Source of the DNA: Lingula anatina
Lineage: Eukaryota; Brachiopoda; Lingulata; Lingulida; Lingulidae
DNA: 64,000 nucleotides
Reading direction: 5' to 3'
NCBI RefSeq assembly: GCF_001039355.2
Contig: NW_019775460.1
Span: 278,646 to 342,645, forward strand
The translations under genes and the position numbers were made by a program. Below the pieces are notes generated by a model. The model was not told the origin of the DNA. It did no database searches and saw only the letters and a program-made list of their open reading frames with translations. Position 1 is the stretch's first letter; each line of letters starts with the position of its first letter. Shown here piece after piece: positions 11,571 through 23,416 of this stretch.

Positions 11571-11725
11571 CATTATGTAATATTGCATCGAAATATACGA
11601 AAAACTTACTTTTTGCACTGCCACCACAAATGTTATGAAACGAAGACTCTTTCTCAATTCTTTGTAACTTACAATAATAATTCTTAGCATTCAGGTCAAT
11701 CTGGAAAATCAGCTTGATTCTTCTT

Positions 11726-11726
11726 C

Positions 11727-11767
<41 letters not shown>
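11726..11767. repeat. (TTA)n microsatellite
   Basis: About 14 uninterrupted TTA units. Confidence 0.95.
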
Positions 11768-12952
11768 TTGAATAAATGCAATGTATGATCTGGAACTCTA
11801 ATCTTTCTGAAGCCTAATGCTAGTGAAATAATCTTAATATCCGCGTTACCTTTTGTACATTATTAAAATTTGATGTTAATTTTGTTGTCAAGTATTATGT
11901 AATATTGCCTCGAAATTGACGAAATAACATATTTTGTGCACCATTCTTTAGTGCTCTTTGTCTGTATATATGACAGCTTTGCTGAATTGTTTGAGTTTCA
12001 CGATATATCACTTTATTTTCAATTTAATATATAAGTAATGCAAAAGGAAAGAATGATGTTCACACGTGTATATGAATATATGCCACAGGCCAGATACCAA
12101 TCTATTCCACTTCCAAAGTGGCTCAGACCACATCCCGATTAGGTCTTTGCATTGTAAACAGCATAACGACCATGTTAATTGGCCATGTAATTTACAGGTG
12201 AGCTGCCAATTTGTTTGTATGAATACATACGGTTGATATCGTGTGGCTGTAAGAGTAACCAGGTGCCCACGTGGTAAAGTTATGCACAAGACATGTTAAA
12301 CTTGGTTTTAGACGAGTTAGATTATATCAATTACTTATCTATTTGTATCGTGATTATCTTTTGTATACACTTTTTTAGATCAGCATTTTATCTATGATTA
12401 ATATCACCGTCCTTGTACCAAGAGTTCAAGGGTTGTTATATCTTTAGTTTATCAGTAGATTAATAATTGTGAGACTGTTCATAGTGCTTTTGTCGGTGAA
12501 ATAGGGTTTCCCTCAATTTTGATGCAATATTACACAATGCTTATCAGCAAAAACACCACCTTAAAATGACAATATATGAATTGCACATTTAACAAAATAT
12601 TATAACTTCAAGAAACATACAAGCTGATTTTTCGAACTTGACCTGTATTTCATTAATATTGATCACTCCTGTACGTTTAAAAACAATTGGCTTATCGGTT
12701 TCTTTAACTATGTTTCCTGTAAACATAGTTAAACATGTATACTTAAAAAAGTGACATCTTTACCTTTGGAAAAATGGTCCTATCAAGCTGATTTTCAAAC
12801 CTGACCTGCATTCTATGTATATCCATCAGTTCTACAAGTAATAGATCAAACGGTTTTCCACTTATTGTGTTATCTCTAGAAATACACAGTAGTTAAGCTG
12901 ATAGTTTATTTAACGCTAGCCTCATTTGGTATTAGGATCGATTTCGTGGTAT

Positions 12953-13184
12953 TCAGTCATCGGACACAAAGACGGCAAAAACCTCGGCCTCTCCATGGGT
13001 ACCTGCAAAAAAAAGATGTTTCTGAAATATGAACCAATACACAAATCCCAGATGATATTGGATACATATATTGCACATATTTGTTATTTTTAGGTAGCAA
13101 ACATCTCGGCGTGTCCATGGGTACCCGCAATTAATAAAACAAGATGAGCGGCACGCAGGTTTAACCTTCCACTGAAACATGCGG

Positions 13185-13274
<90 letters not shown>

Positions 13275-16114
13275 TTATCATATATGTATTGATATATACG
13301 ATCACTAGAAAAAGGTGTTTTAAATTTTAACCAGTTCAAAACTGAAACTGAACTTAGTCCTTATAATGGCTCCTGCATGAAATTCTAAACAAAATTTCCG
13401 AACAACAAACATTAGCTTCAGTATATCTGATATATGTTTTTCATATCACTTTAAATTCACTTTTCATTTTTACATTTTTGGAATTGAATTCACGTTCAAA
13501 ACGTGGCTAATTCAGTCACTGCATAGACAAAATAATGAATAAACCCATAGTCACGCAAACACTCTCTATGATGGACATAAGAACTTTTTATACAACACTG
13601 TCACTGCGTGGTCATTGGCGCCACGTGACTACCACGTGGTCTCAAAGTATCGATAGGATTTGACATGATCAACACACGTTGGCGTACCTTGTGCGAAATG
13701 TGTGAACGATGTCCCCTTTGCGTACAAAAACATTGGATATTCGGCATAAGTCTCATACCCACAGCCTGAGTTACTGGTTATAAGGAGCCAGCCATGGTCC
13801 CACGGGCAATTAACCCACGTTTTACTGATGTAGAAGGTGCGGGTATCTGGAACACTGGAAAATAATGAAACATTCGCCAATATTCCTGTTTCTTGACTTG
13901 ACAATCGTTAGTATGACTTCAGAAATCTTTAGTGTGACTTCAGAAATCTTTAGTATGACTTCAGTTAAGAAAGACAGGGTTCATGCAGTGCAATTATACG
14001 TCAATTGTGCATTGCTGTTAGATCTGTAGCTTTGATGAAAAATGATAGTGACATGACCATGATATTTATCGTTTCATCTTTAAAAATTGGAAAAGGGAAA
14101 GATTTACCCGACAAGTCCGAAATGGTAACCATACACATTAGTATCAGCTAAGAGAATATCGTCATAAGTAGAGGAGAGGAGGCGATCTCTGGCAAACCAG
14201 GAAAATTTATCCGTGCCGGACGCATTGAAGACGAGTTGGACGACTTCTACCCCATTATTATCATACAGCGCAACCTTTGCCTGGAAAGATTTAATGAGCA
14301 TTTAAAAGATCAATAAAAATTCGGTTGTACATAGATTATTTTCTCACGAGAGTGGGTTTCGGCCGAGGACAGCCACCAAAACGCATGTGCTCTATACCTG
14401 CGGCTTAAACCAGAGGCAAAAACCGGAATAGCGCATTTTTCCGACCGCCATAAGGTGTAACAATATGATGTTACTTTATCTTCATTGATTTTGTTAAATG
14501 TCCGCGTCTCCAATTATTGATGTGACACCAATAGGGAATAAGTGGAAATATATATTATTCATACAATGGTGTACATATACTCAGAGGCTGAATTGTACTT
14601 TCTGGGCCCGTGAATCCATTGTTTTAAACATCAGATGAAAACTTGAATATTCACCATAAGTGTAATAGCTTATATTTAAATTAAGACAAAGCTATCTTTC
14701 TGTCGATTTTGCTCCAGCTGGTATTGTTGAAACCATTATTTAGTTCAGGAAGTAATGAGCACTCCATAAAGCCTATTAAATACATTTAACATTTACAATA
14801 TAATACATACCCGTGTTACACCAAGGGTCTCCCAGGCCCCAAGAGAAGACGACTTGTAGTGCTGATGCAATGTGGAATTGAGTTTTCGTGCTTCTGCATT
14901 GTTTTCGTTCAGTGGCTGGGAAGAGTTCCAAAGATCTAAAACATTCCCTCCAGCTCTTGCTACAGCTTTGAAAATCAATGTCCATTCGTTCCCTGCAATG
15001 AAAAACAACTTTCTGTGTATGTTGGTTCTAAACGCTGGTTTTATAAGTAACATATTCGGATCCTGCTTTACAAGATCCGTGCCATCCACCTCAAAAATTC
15101 AATTTTCTTCACACGAACTGAGAATAAAATATCCTCACGTTAATAGCTCTCCAGGATTTCTCGTGTTCTGTCATACATTCACTTCCGACATGAAAGCATC
15201 AAATTTTGACATCACATGGTAGAAATTTACCCACGTGCGAAATTAATTGGTCCAAACATATTGACGTAAAGTGATACGTGATACGCACATACGCCGAGCT
15301 TAATTTTTTGACTGCATGCAAATATATTTTACAATACCAAAGTGTATACCTGTTAATTTATAATACCACATATACATACCTGTAGGGGCGTTAGCTGAGA
15401 CGAGTAACTTACAGTCGACATCTGTCACTGCGTTCGTTATGACTTCATGAAGATTACTGGCTACGTATATGGTGCAATTTTGTGCATTCTTACAATACTG
15501 GGCAGTGTCCCCGTCCATGTTTTGTATTCTGAACGCACATTCCACGACAGAATTCGTCGTAAAGGTCTCTAAACCGTTAACGCCGAGAGGTAAACGGTTA
15601 ACTGGCATTCGAAGCTGGTCATGAACATCGAACATTGCTGATTTTACGCTCTGGCCGGCCGTAACCCGAAGCAAAAACCCAAAAACGACGCCTAGAAAAA
15701 AATCGTTTGTCCAATATTTTGTTGTTTAACACACATATTTGAAATAAATTCGGTTACTTTGGCAACCAATCTCTTACTATAATTTAATTTAGGAAAACTC
15801 GTGTTTGAACTACATCTTGATGCAGATGTTTTTAAATTTTAATACCAGAAATATCGCTACCATAGCACAGCAGATGAAGCTTTGTTTTTCTGATTATCCA
15901 GTTTTTAATTCGGAAATACATGTTAAATTAGCTAAAGGTGAACATTCTTCTATGGTCCTTTTGGGCTTCTGGTATTTCTGACATATTCAATGTTTGCTCG
16001 TTTCCTATCGTTATCAAAACTAAGTGGTGTACAGTGAGAGACCATCTTACCCCAAAACATAACTGGTCCAAAACTAAGTGGTGTACAGTGAGAGACCATC
16101 TTACCCCAAAACAT
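12953..16114 (-). CDS. Secreted protein of unnamed family, tandem paralogue 3
   Basis: Exons 16105-16114, 15380-15691, 14811-14992, 14108-14280, 13688-13854 and 12953-13002 give the same 894-base coding sequence and phases. This copy has only two 54-bp first-exon repeats, so it is the simplest version of the promoter and exon-1 region. It is more diverged from copies 1 and 2 in the N-terminal module (VVECAFRIQNMDG, CKNAQNC, VASNLHEV) and resembles copy 4 there. The terminal exon is normal. The duplicated terminal exon upstream of it has lost its AG acceptor (GCGG). The family is unnamed and an extracellular role is inferred. Confidence 0.77.
13090..13130 (-). pseudogene. Decayed duplicate terminal exons, paralogue 3 (and 4 at 19990-20030)
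   Basis: The matching duplicate exon in paralogue 3 keeps HGHAEMFAT but its acceptor is GCGG rather than GCAG. In paralogue 4 the reading begins GAH and then hits a stop. The duplication therefore predates the gene duplications, and the extra exon is usable only in copies 1 and 2. Confidence 0.55.
13187..13272. repeat. (TA)n(GA)n compound microsatellite
   Basis: About 20 TA units followed by about 22 GA units in the last intron of paralogue 3. Confidence 0.95.
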
Positions 16115-16131
16115 AACTGGTCCAAAACGGT
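16017..16131 (-). repeat. 54-bp first-exon repeat array, 2 copies (paralogue 3)
   Basis: ATG cores lie at 16058-16060 and 16112-16114. Both have intact GGGTAAGA donors. This is the smallest array in the cluster. Confidence 0.93.
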
Positions 16132-16169
16132 GCAATCCGCTGAATACAGAGAGAACTGGTAGGTGTCAC

Positions 16170-16200
16170 AGACACTGATATGTAAATATAAATATATATG
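16170..16200 (-). promoter_or_regulatory. TATA-type core promoter of paralogue 3
   Basis: TATATATTTATATTT on the minus strand (16185-16199), followed by CATATCAGTGTCTGTGACA and a 5' leader to the ATG at 16112-16114. Confidence 0.58.
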
Positions 16201-16599
16201 ACGACAAGTGGCGCATTCCTTAAAATGACATTTAATCACGTCCGCTCATTTACGGTGTGTTGATATCTAACTTATTGATCGTATTACACCGTACGACCCT
16301 CAATGGACGCCGTAATTGGATTATTTGAAAAACGACAATGGGCTCTTTGGGTGTTAAACAATCGTCTCTGGACTTATGTCCATTGGCGGCGTCTGGGGCA
16401 CAAAAAGGGAAAACTTATTTCCTCAAAGCTACTGAAATGAGCGACAGGATTTCAAAGTACTTTTTTTCATTTATTTTTGGGGTATTTTATATTTTCATAA
16501 TTTACACAATACATAATAAAAATAGATGACGAGGGGCTGCGAACATCTTGTAAAATTCCATTAATATTTTTGAGAAATAATCTTGTTCCATGATCAAAG

Positions 16600-16810
16600 C
16601 ACTGGACTTATAGTTAAAAAGGAAAATATTAAACACGGAAAAGGTTTTTGGAAATTCAATAACCCCCGCTTATATGAAAGTGAGTATGCCGATATGGTAA
16701 AGCAGATAATTGATGAAACTATCTTAGAGTATGCAGCAGCGCCCTATAATGGAGATAATATACTGAATATTGACAGGCATTATCTACAGTCTCTAAGTAT
16801 CAGTTTATTA
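16600..16810 (+). mobile_element. Non-LTR retrotransposon fragment (endonuclease-RT linker)
   Basis: An open stretch reading STGLIVKKENIKHGKGFWKF and continuing NNPRLYESEYADMVKQIIDE resembles the GxGFWKFNxSLL stretch found between the endonuclease and reverse transcriptase of L1/Tx1-type LINEs. It is missing from the equivalent flank of paralogue 4 (near 23,930), so it is an insertion of about 200 bases that carries only this piece. Confidence 0.65.
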
Positions 16811-17999
16811 ATATGTCTGTCTATATGAAAGCCTCGCTGCCTTTTAATATGTCTGCTTGTCTTGTTGCATAAATTTCGCCAATGTATTATGTTATATAGC
16901 ATAGTGTATCGGCAATTGGGTTATCAGTAACAAAGTGTTACAAAATACGGCTTAATAATTCATCTGTTGAATTGACACGGTCTTTGTATTGATATCAAAA
17001 GCAAGTACATGTACAAAAATGTTCATTAGCTTGTTAGTTGAATCATAAATGAAAATTATCAAACAGCCCAAAGCCCAAATATTTTCATACCGTCAGGGTC
17101 CTGGCTGCTATACCTCCTAGCGGTCAGTTAGTGTCAACGTCTACTCACATCAGTCTGATGAAAGCCTTAGTCCAGTTTGGCCGTAAGCTAACGGTATATT
17201 TCGGCTTGTGTTTGATAATTTTCATTTATGACAAGTACATGTAGTTGCAGTTATTTTCAGGGCTTATTAGTCCGTGTGAACGTATATTTTACGCATTATA
17301 TTATACAAAAAAAATCACACTGTATTTCACAATGTACTTCACACTGCCCAGCCTTACGAATGGAACAGGTACCCAAGTTAAATTTGTTAACAGACAGAAT
17401 GAATGACAATACACAATACACAGTTGCTTGCCACCAGGAAACATGCCGTACTCTTAATGTAGGGAGTGATATTTACGGCAATGTTTGGAAAAGAAAAGTA
17501 TTATGCATCAGTTATATTACTTTTTACTGGGTCTAACCTGGGATCCATTATAGATCGAAATAGTTTTAAATACAAACTCGTCGTTCATATTTAATGATTA
17601 TAAGAGAAAGGAAACGGTTAAACAGTCAACAGTTCACGGTCTACAGCACCCGTCGTGGTTACAAATGGATTGTGTTTGATTTATTTTGAGCCCCCCTAGT
17701 AACAATATACATATATTTCATCACAAACTAAGCAGACTTTGTAATAGACAAATATACTGTAATGTTCAGGAACCATCTCGTTGTCACAAAATTGGACGAT
17801 ATCAACCGTATGTACTCATACAAACAAACTGGCAGCCCACCTGTTAATAACATGGCCAATGCTGTTAACAATGCAAAGACCCAATCGGGATGTGATCTGG
17901 GCCACTTAGGAAGTGGAATAGATTGGGATCTGGCCTGTGGCATATATTCATTTACACGTGTGAACATCATTCTTTCCTTTTTCATTACTTATATATTAA

Positions 18000-19840
18000 A
18001 TTAAAAGTAAAGTGATATATCATGAAACTCAAACAAGGCAGCAAAGCTGTCAAATATACAGACAAAGAGCACTAAAGAATGATGCACAAAATATGTTATT
18101 TTGTCAATTTCAAGGCAATATTACATAATACTTGACAACAAAATCAACACCAAATTTTAATAATGTACAAAAGGTAACACAGATATAAGAATATTTCACT
18201 AGCAATAGGCTTCAGAGAGAGTTCGAGATCATACGTTGTATTTATTTAAAATAATAATAAGAAGAAGAAGAATCAAGATGATTCTCCAAATTGACCCGAA
18301 TGCTTAGAATTATTATTTTAAGTTACAAAGAATTGAGAAAGAGTCTTCGTTTCATAACATTTGTGGGGGCAGTGCAAAAAGTAAGTTTTTCGTATATTTT
18401 GATGCAATATTACATAATGCTTTAAGGGCTAATAACTCTTCGTTCTGGCCAAAAAAGGAATTTTCCTGGAGTAAACAACAATTTTCCCATACTTACTAAT
18501 GGTTAATGAATCCATTTTTACATTCAAAGTTAGTCCCTGTTTTTTGTATTTTTAAGCTTTTTGTTTTTTTTTTTTTTTGTTTTTTTTTTTTTTATAACCC
18601 TTTAGAGATTATAAGAGAGCATAGCAATCAGTGGAGGTCACGTGGTCTGAAGACAAGCTTAGATATTAAAATAATAGCTATAACTGCCGTTTTTGTGGTA
18701 AAACAGAATATATATTTCTATGAGTTGTTCATAATGTTTTTATTTTGAAATATAGATCTCATACGAAGAGTTATTATCCCTTTAACATAATAAACACCAC
18801 CAACTTTTAAATAATCTACTTTACGTAACATGGACATTCAAAAAACCTAAATACAATTCGGTTTCATACCTGTGGGAGTTCTAAGTTCCACAATAAAAAT
18901 GCCAATATGTAAAAAATAAATATTTCACAAAAAAAATGAATATCTTCCTGAAAGTGAATGCAATCAGACCGGTTTCCAACTAAAGCTGCATGTCAATCAA
19001 ATGAATCTTTCCAATAAGTTTGAGAATCAAAAGTAACATGTTTTTTCCTATAATGGTCATTATGGCGGGCGTACCCAAAATAGGATTTTCTTCAGTATTA
19101 TATAATGCTCGACATCATATTCACACCCAATTTATAATTATGCACTGATAGATAGATATTGGACACTTTTTATTACATAGGTCTTCACGTTCATGGAAGT
19201 TCAAAGCCACACATTATAAATGCCAAGATGTGAAAAATTAACATTTCACAAAAAAATGGATAACTATCAGAAAAAGACGCCAATTACACTTGTTTACCAA
19301 CTCAAGCTGTATTTTAATCCTGTTTTTTTCTGTAAGTTTGAGAAGAGTAAGTGACATGCTTTTTCTGTGGTGGCAGTGCCCAAAATAGGGTTTCCCTCAA
19401 TTTTGATGCAATATCACACAATGCTTCTCAGCAAAAACACCACCTTAAAATGACAATATATGAATTGCACATTTTAGAAAAAAATTTTAACTTCAAGAAA
19501 CATACAAACTGATTTTTCGAACTTGACCTGTATTTCATTAATATTGATCACTCCTGTAAGTTTGAAAACAATAGGCTTATCGATTTTTTTAACTATGTTT
19601 TCTGTATAGCATGTATACTGAAAAAAGTGACAAAACATCTTTACCTTTGGAAAAATGGTCCTATCAAGCTGATTTTCAAACCTACATTCTATGTATATTA
19701 ATAATATCCACCAGTTCTACAAGTTTGAAGACAATAGATCAAACGGTTTTCCACTTATTGTGTTATCTCTAAAAATGCCCAGCAGTTAAGCTGATAGTTT
19801 ATTTAAAGCTAGCCTCATTTGGTATTAGGTTCGAATTCGT
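18000..19840. repeat. Satellite spacer between paralogues 3 and 4
   Basis: The GATGCAATATTACATAATGC satellite recurs at about 18,118, 18,400, 19,090 and 19,405, interrupted by a MITE at 18421-18786. No gene is seen. Confidence 0.65.
18421..18786. mobile_element. TTAAAGGGATAAYAAC MITE, copy 2
   Basis: The inverted ends TTTAAGGGCTAATAACTCTTCG and CGAAGAGTTATTATCCCTTTAA bound 365 bases. The element is inserted within the GATGCAATATTACATAATGC satellite. Confidence 0.78.
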
Positions 19841-19845
19841 GGCAT

Positions 19846-22800
19846 TCAGTCATCGGACACGAAGACAGCAAAAACTTCAGCCTCTCCATGGGTACCTACA
19901 ATTAATAAAAACAGATGTTTGAGAAATATAAACTAATACATAATTCCCAGATGATATTGGATGCATATTGCATGTATTTATCATTTTAAGGCAGCAAACA
20001 TCTAGGCTTTTCAATGGGCACCTGCATAAATAAAACAAAAAGAGCGGTAAAGCACCCCGCACACGGTGAGCAATTGGCGCGCGCCACTTGCGCTGCGCCG
20101 TTTTTTCACCGTTTCAGCGTGTGCGGGGTGCAAGCGCCGATTGCTCAAGTCATGCCAACAGTGCGCATGTGCCGGTAGCCGGAAACAAACAAAAATGGCA
20201 GCCCCAAGCGAAGGCAACAAAAATGTACACAGTTATAGTTTGATAGTCTGATTGATTAACGTGGTCACCATTTTCCATTACTGTCAGAAAAAATCAGTAT
20301 GTAATCTTTCCTTCATCACATGATCCCACAGTTCACAATGCGTCCGATAGGGGCAGGCCGGGAGGCACATCTGCTGAGCAAAGAGCGCAGCGTTTGCGGG
20401 GAGTTGAGAAGCGCGAGCATCTGGCGCAGCGCAAGTGGCGCGCGCCAATTGCTCACCGTGTGCGGGGTACTTTAGGAGGTTTAATTTGCCTGTGACATGC
20501 GGTAATATATATTTGTATACGACATTGAATTTATCATACGAGCTATATGATGGACATAAGATCTTTTTAAACAACACTGTCACTACAGGGTCATTGGTGC
20601 CACATGACTACCACGTGGTCTCAAATTATTGATGGGATGTGACATGATAAACACATATTGGCGTACCTTGTGCGAAATGTGTGAACGAGGTCCCTTGTGC
20701 GTACAAAAACATTGGATATTCGGCATAAGTCTCATACCCACAGACTGAATTACTGGCAACAAGGAGCCAGCCATGGTCATCCGGGCAATCATTCCACGTT
20801 TTACTGATGTAGAAGGTGCGCGTATCTGGAACACTGGAAAATAATGAAGCATTCGGCAATTCTTGTTCCTTGACTTGAGGAGACAATCTTAAGTATGACT
20901 TCGAAAATATTTAGTATGACTTTAATTAAGAAAGACGGGCTTCGTGTAGTGAAATTTTGCGTCAATTTTACATTGCTGTGTTAGATCTTTAGCTTTAATG
21001 AAAATTATCGTGACATGACTATGATATTTATCATTTCATCTTGTAAAATCGAAAAAGTGGAGGTTTACCCGACAGTTGCGAAGTGGTAACCATATGCATT
21101 AGTATCAGCTAAGAGAATATCGTCATAAGTAGAAGAGAGGAGGCGGTCTCTGGCAAACCATGAAAATTTATCCGTGCCGGACGCATTGAAGACGAGTTGG
21201 ACGACTTCTACCCCATAAGTATCATACAGCGCAACCTTTGCCTGGAAAGATTTAATGAGCTTTTAAATGATCAATAAAAAGTCGGTTGTACATAGATTGT
21301 TTTTTCACGAGAGTGGGTTTCGGCCGAGGATAACCACCACACAGGCATATGCTATATACATGAGACTTAAACCACAGGCTAAAACCGGAATAGCGGAATT
21401 TTACGAACCCCATACGGTGTAACAGTATGATGTCACTTCATTTCTAATGATTTTGTTAAATGTCAGCGTCTCCAATTATTGATGTGACACCAGTAGAGAA
21501 TAAGTGGAAATATATATTATTCAAACAATGGTGTACATATACCCAGAGGCTGAATTGTACTTTCTGGGCCCGTGAATCCATTGTTTTAAACATGTCAGAT
21601 GAATACATGCATTTTCACCATTCGTGCAATAACTGTATATAAAAACATAAGACGAAGCTTTCACTCTGTCGATGTCTCTCCAGTTGGTATTGTTGAAAGA
21701 ATTATTTAGTTCAGGAAGTAATGAGCAGTCCATAAAGCCTATTAAATACATTTAACATTTACAATATAATACGTACCCGTGTTACACCAAGGGTCTCCCA
21801 GACCCCCAGAGATGACGACTTGTAGTGCTGATGCAATGTGGAATTGAGTTTTCGGGCTTCTGCAATGTTTTCGTTCAGTGGCTGGGAAGAGTTCCAGAGA
21901 TCTAAAATATTCCCTCCAGCTCTTGCTACAGCCTTGAAAACCAATGTCCATTCGTTCCCTGCAATTCCTACTATGAAAAACAACCTTTGTATGTGTATGT
22001 TGGTTCTAAACACAGGTTTATGAGTATCATATTCGGATCCTGCTTTACAAGAGCCGTGCCATCCACCTCAAAAGATGTAATTTTCTTCACACGAACAGAG
22101 AATAAAATATCCTCACGATCATGATCCCTCATGTCGTGTCATACATTTATTTCTGACATGATGGAATCAAATTTTGATATTATGCCCACGTGCGCAATAA
22201 ATTGGTCCAAAAATATTGATATACGGATAAAGTTACTGATATACGGATATACGTGTCTTAATACATACGCCAAGCTTACTTTTTTGACTGAATGCAAATC
22301 TATTTTACCATACTTAAGTGCAGACCTCTCATTTTATAATACTTATGTTTTATAATACTACACATACATACCTGTAGGGGCGTCAGATGAGACGAGTAAC
22401 TCACAGTCGACATCTGGCACCGCGTTCGTCATTACTTCATGAAGATTACTGGCTACGTATATGGTGCAGTTTTGTGCATTCTTACAATACTGGGCAGTGT
22501 CTCCGTCCATGTTTTGTATTCTGAACGCACACTGCACGGCAGAATTTGTCGTAAAGGTCTCTAAACCGTTAACGCCGAGAGGTAAACGGTTAACTGGCAT
22601 TCGAAGTTGGTCATGAACATCGAACATTGCTGTTCTTACGGTCTGGCCGGCCGTAGCTCGAAGCAAAAACCCCAAAACGACGCCTAGAAAAAAATCGTTT
22701 GTCCAATATTTTGTTGTTAATCACACATAATTGATATAAATTCGGTTACTTTAGCAACAGATCTCTAACTATTATTTCATTTTAGGAAAATTCGTGTTTG

Positions 22801-23330
22801 AACAGCAACTTGATGCATATGTTTTTACTTTTAATACCAGAAATATCCCTACCATTGCACTTGCAGTCAGCAAATAAACGTTTAATTTTCCAATTATCAA
22901 GTTTTTAATTTGGAAATACATAATAAATTGGCGAAAGGTGAAATTTCTTCCATGAACCCTTTGATCTTTTGGTATTTCAAACATATTAAATATTTGCTCG
23001 TTACCATCCGTTACCAAAACTAAGTGGTGTACCGTGAGAGACCATCTTACCCCAAAACATAACTGGTCCAAAACTAAGTGGTGTACCGTGAGAAACCATC
23101 TTACCCCAAAACATAACTGGTCCAAAACGAAGTGGTGTACCGTGAGAGACCATCTTACCCCAAAACATAACTGGTCCAAAACTAAGTGGTGTACCGTGAG
23201 AGACCATCTTACCCCAAAACATACCTGGTCAAAAACTAAGTGGTTTACCGTGAGAGACCATCTCACCCCAAAACATATCTGGTCAAAAACTAAGTGGTGT
23301 ACCGTGAGAGGCCATCTTACCCCAAAACAT
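19846..23330 (-). CDS. Secreted protein of unnamed family, tandem paralogue 4
   Basis: Exons 23321-23330, 22372-22683, 21777-21958, 21069-21241, 20667-20833 and 19846-19895 match the other paralogues in length and phase and are all open. The start reads MFWGVVLGFLLRATAG, then the four-Cys module, then WTLVFKAVARAGG and the shared C-terminus. The first exon belongs to a six-copy 54-bp array whose copies are less uniform than in paralogue 1. A GC-rich MITE sits in the last intron (20048-20474). The 1.4 kb upstream (23,475-24,895) is also found upstream of paralogue 3 (16,260-17,800), so the duplication unit included the 5' flank. Confidence 0.77.
20048..20474. mobile_element. GC-rich MITE with 52-bp terminal inverted repeats
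   Basis: The left end TAAAGCACCCCGCACACGGT and the right end (reverse complement) TAAAGTACCCCGCACACGGT agree over about 52 bases, ending in CACTTGCGCTGCGCC. The element is far richer in GC than its surroundings and is absent from the same intron of paralogues 1-3. The class is uncertain; it could be Harbinger-like. Confidence 0.8.
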
Positions 23331-23345
23331 AACTGCTCCAAAACG
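23014..23345 (-). repeat. 54-bp first-exon repeat array, 6 copies (paralogue 4)
   Basis: ATG cores run from 23058 to 23328 (5 x 54 = 270). Two units read CATACCTGG or CATATCTGG instead of CATAACTGG on the plus strand, and one has CTCACCCC (GGGTGAGA, still a valid donor). The copies are more diverged from each other than in paralogue 1. Confidence 0.93.
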
Positions 23346-23379
23346 GCGCAATCCGCTGAATACAGAGAGAACTGCTGGG

Positions 23380-23416
23380 TGACACAGACACTGATATGTA
23401 AATATAAATATATAGG
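23380..23416 (-). promoter_or_regulatory. TATA-type core promoter of paralogue 4
   Basis: TATATATTTATATTTACATA on the minus strand (about 23395-23414), 65-75 bases before the outermost ATG at 23328-23330. It is followed by the conserved CAGTGTCTGTGTCACCCAGC leader. Confidence 0.58.

Larger units (their letters stand above)
10600..12900. repeat. Satellite spacer in both orientations around a MITE
   Basis: Monomers of the same satellite lie in reverse orientation at about 10,640-11,280 and forward at about 11,570-12,850, with a TTAAAGGGATAA-ended element between them. The whole spacer is therefore roughly an inverted repeat. Confidence 0.6.

Noticed and set aside
20011-20583. Several small open frames with Ala/Arg-rich products
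   Set aside because: They fall within the GC-rich MITE at 20048-20474 and mirror its inverted repeats.
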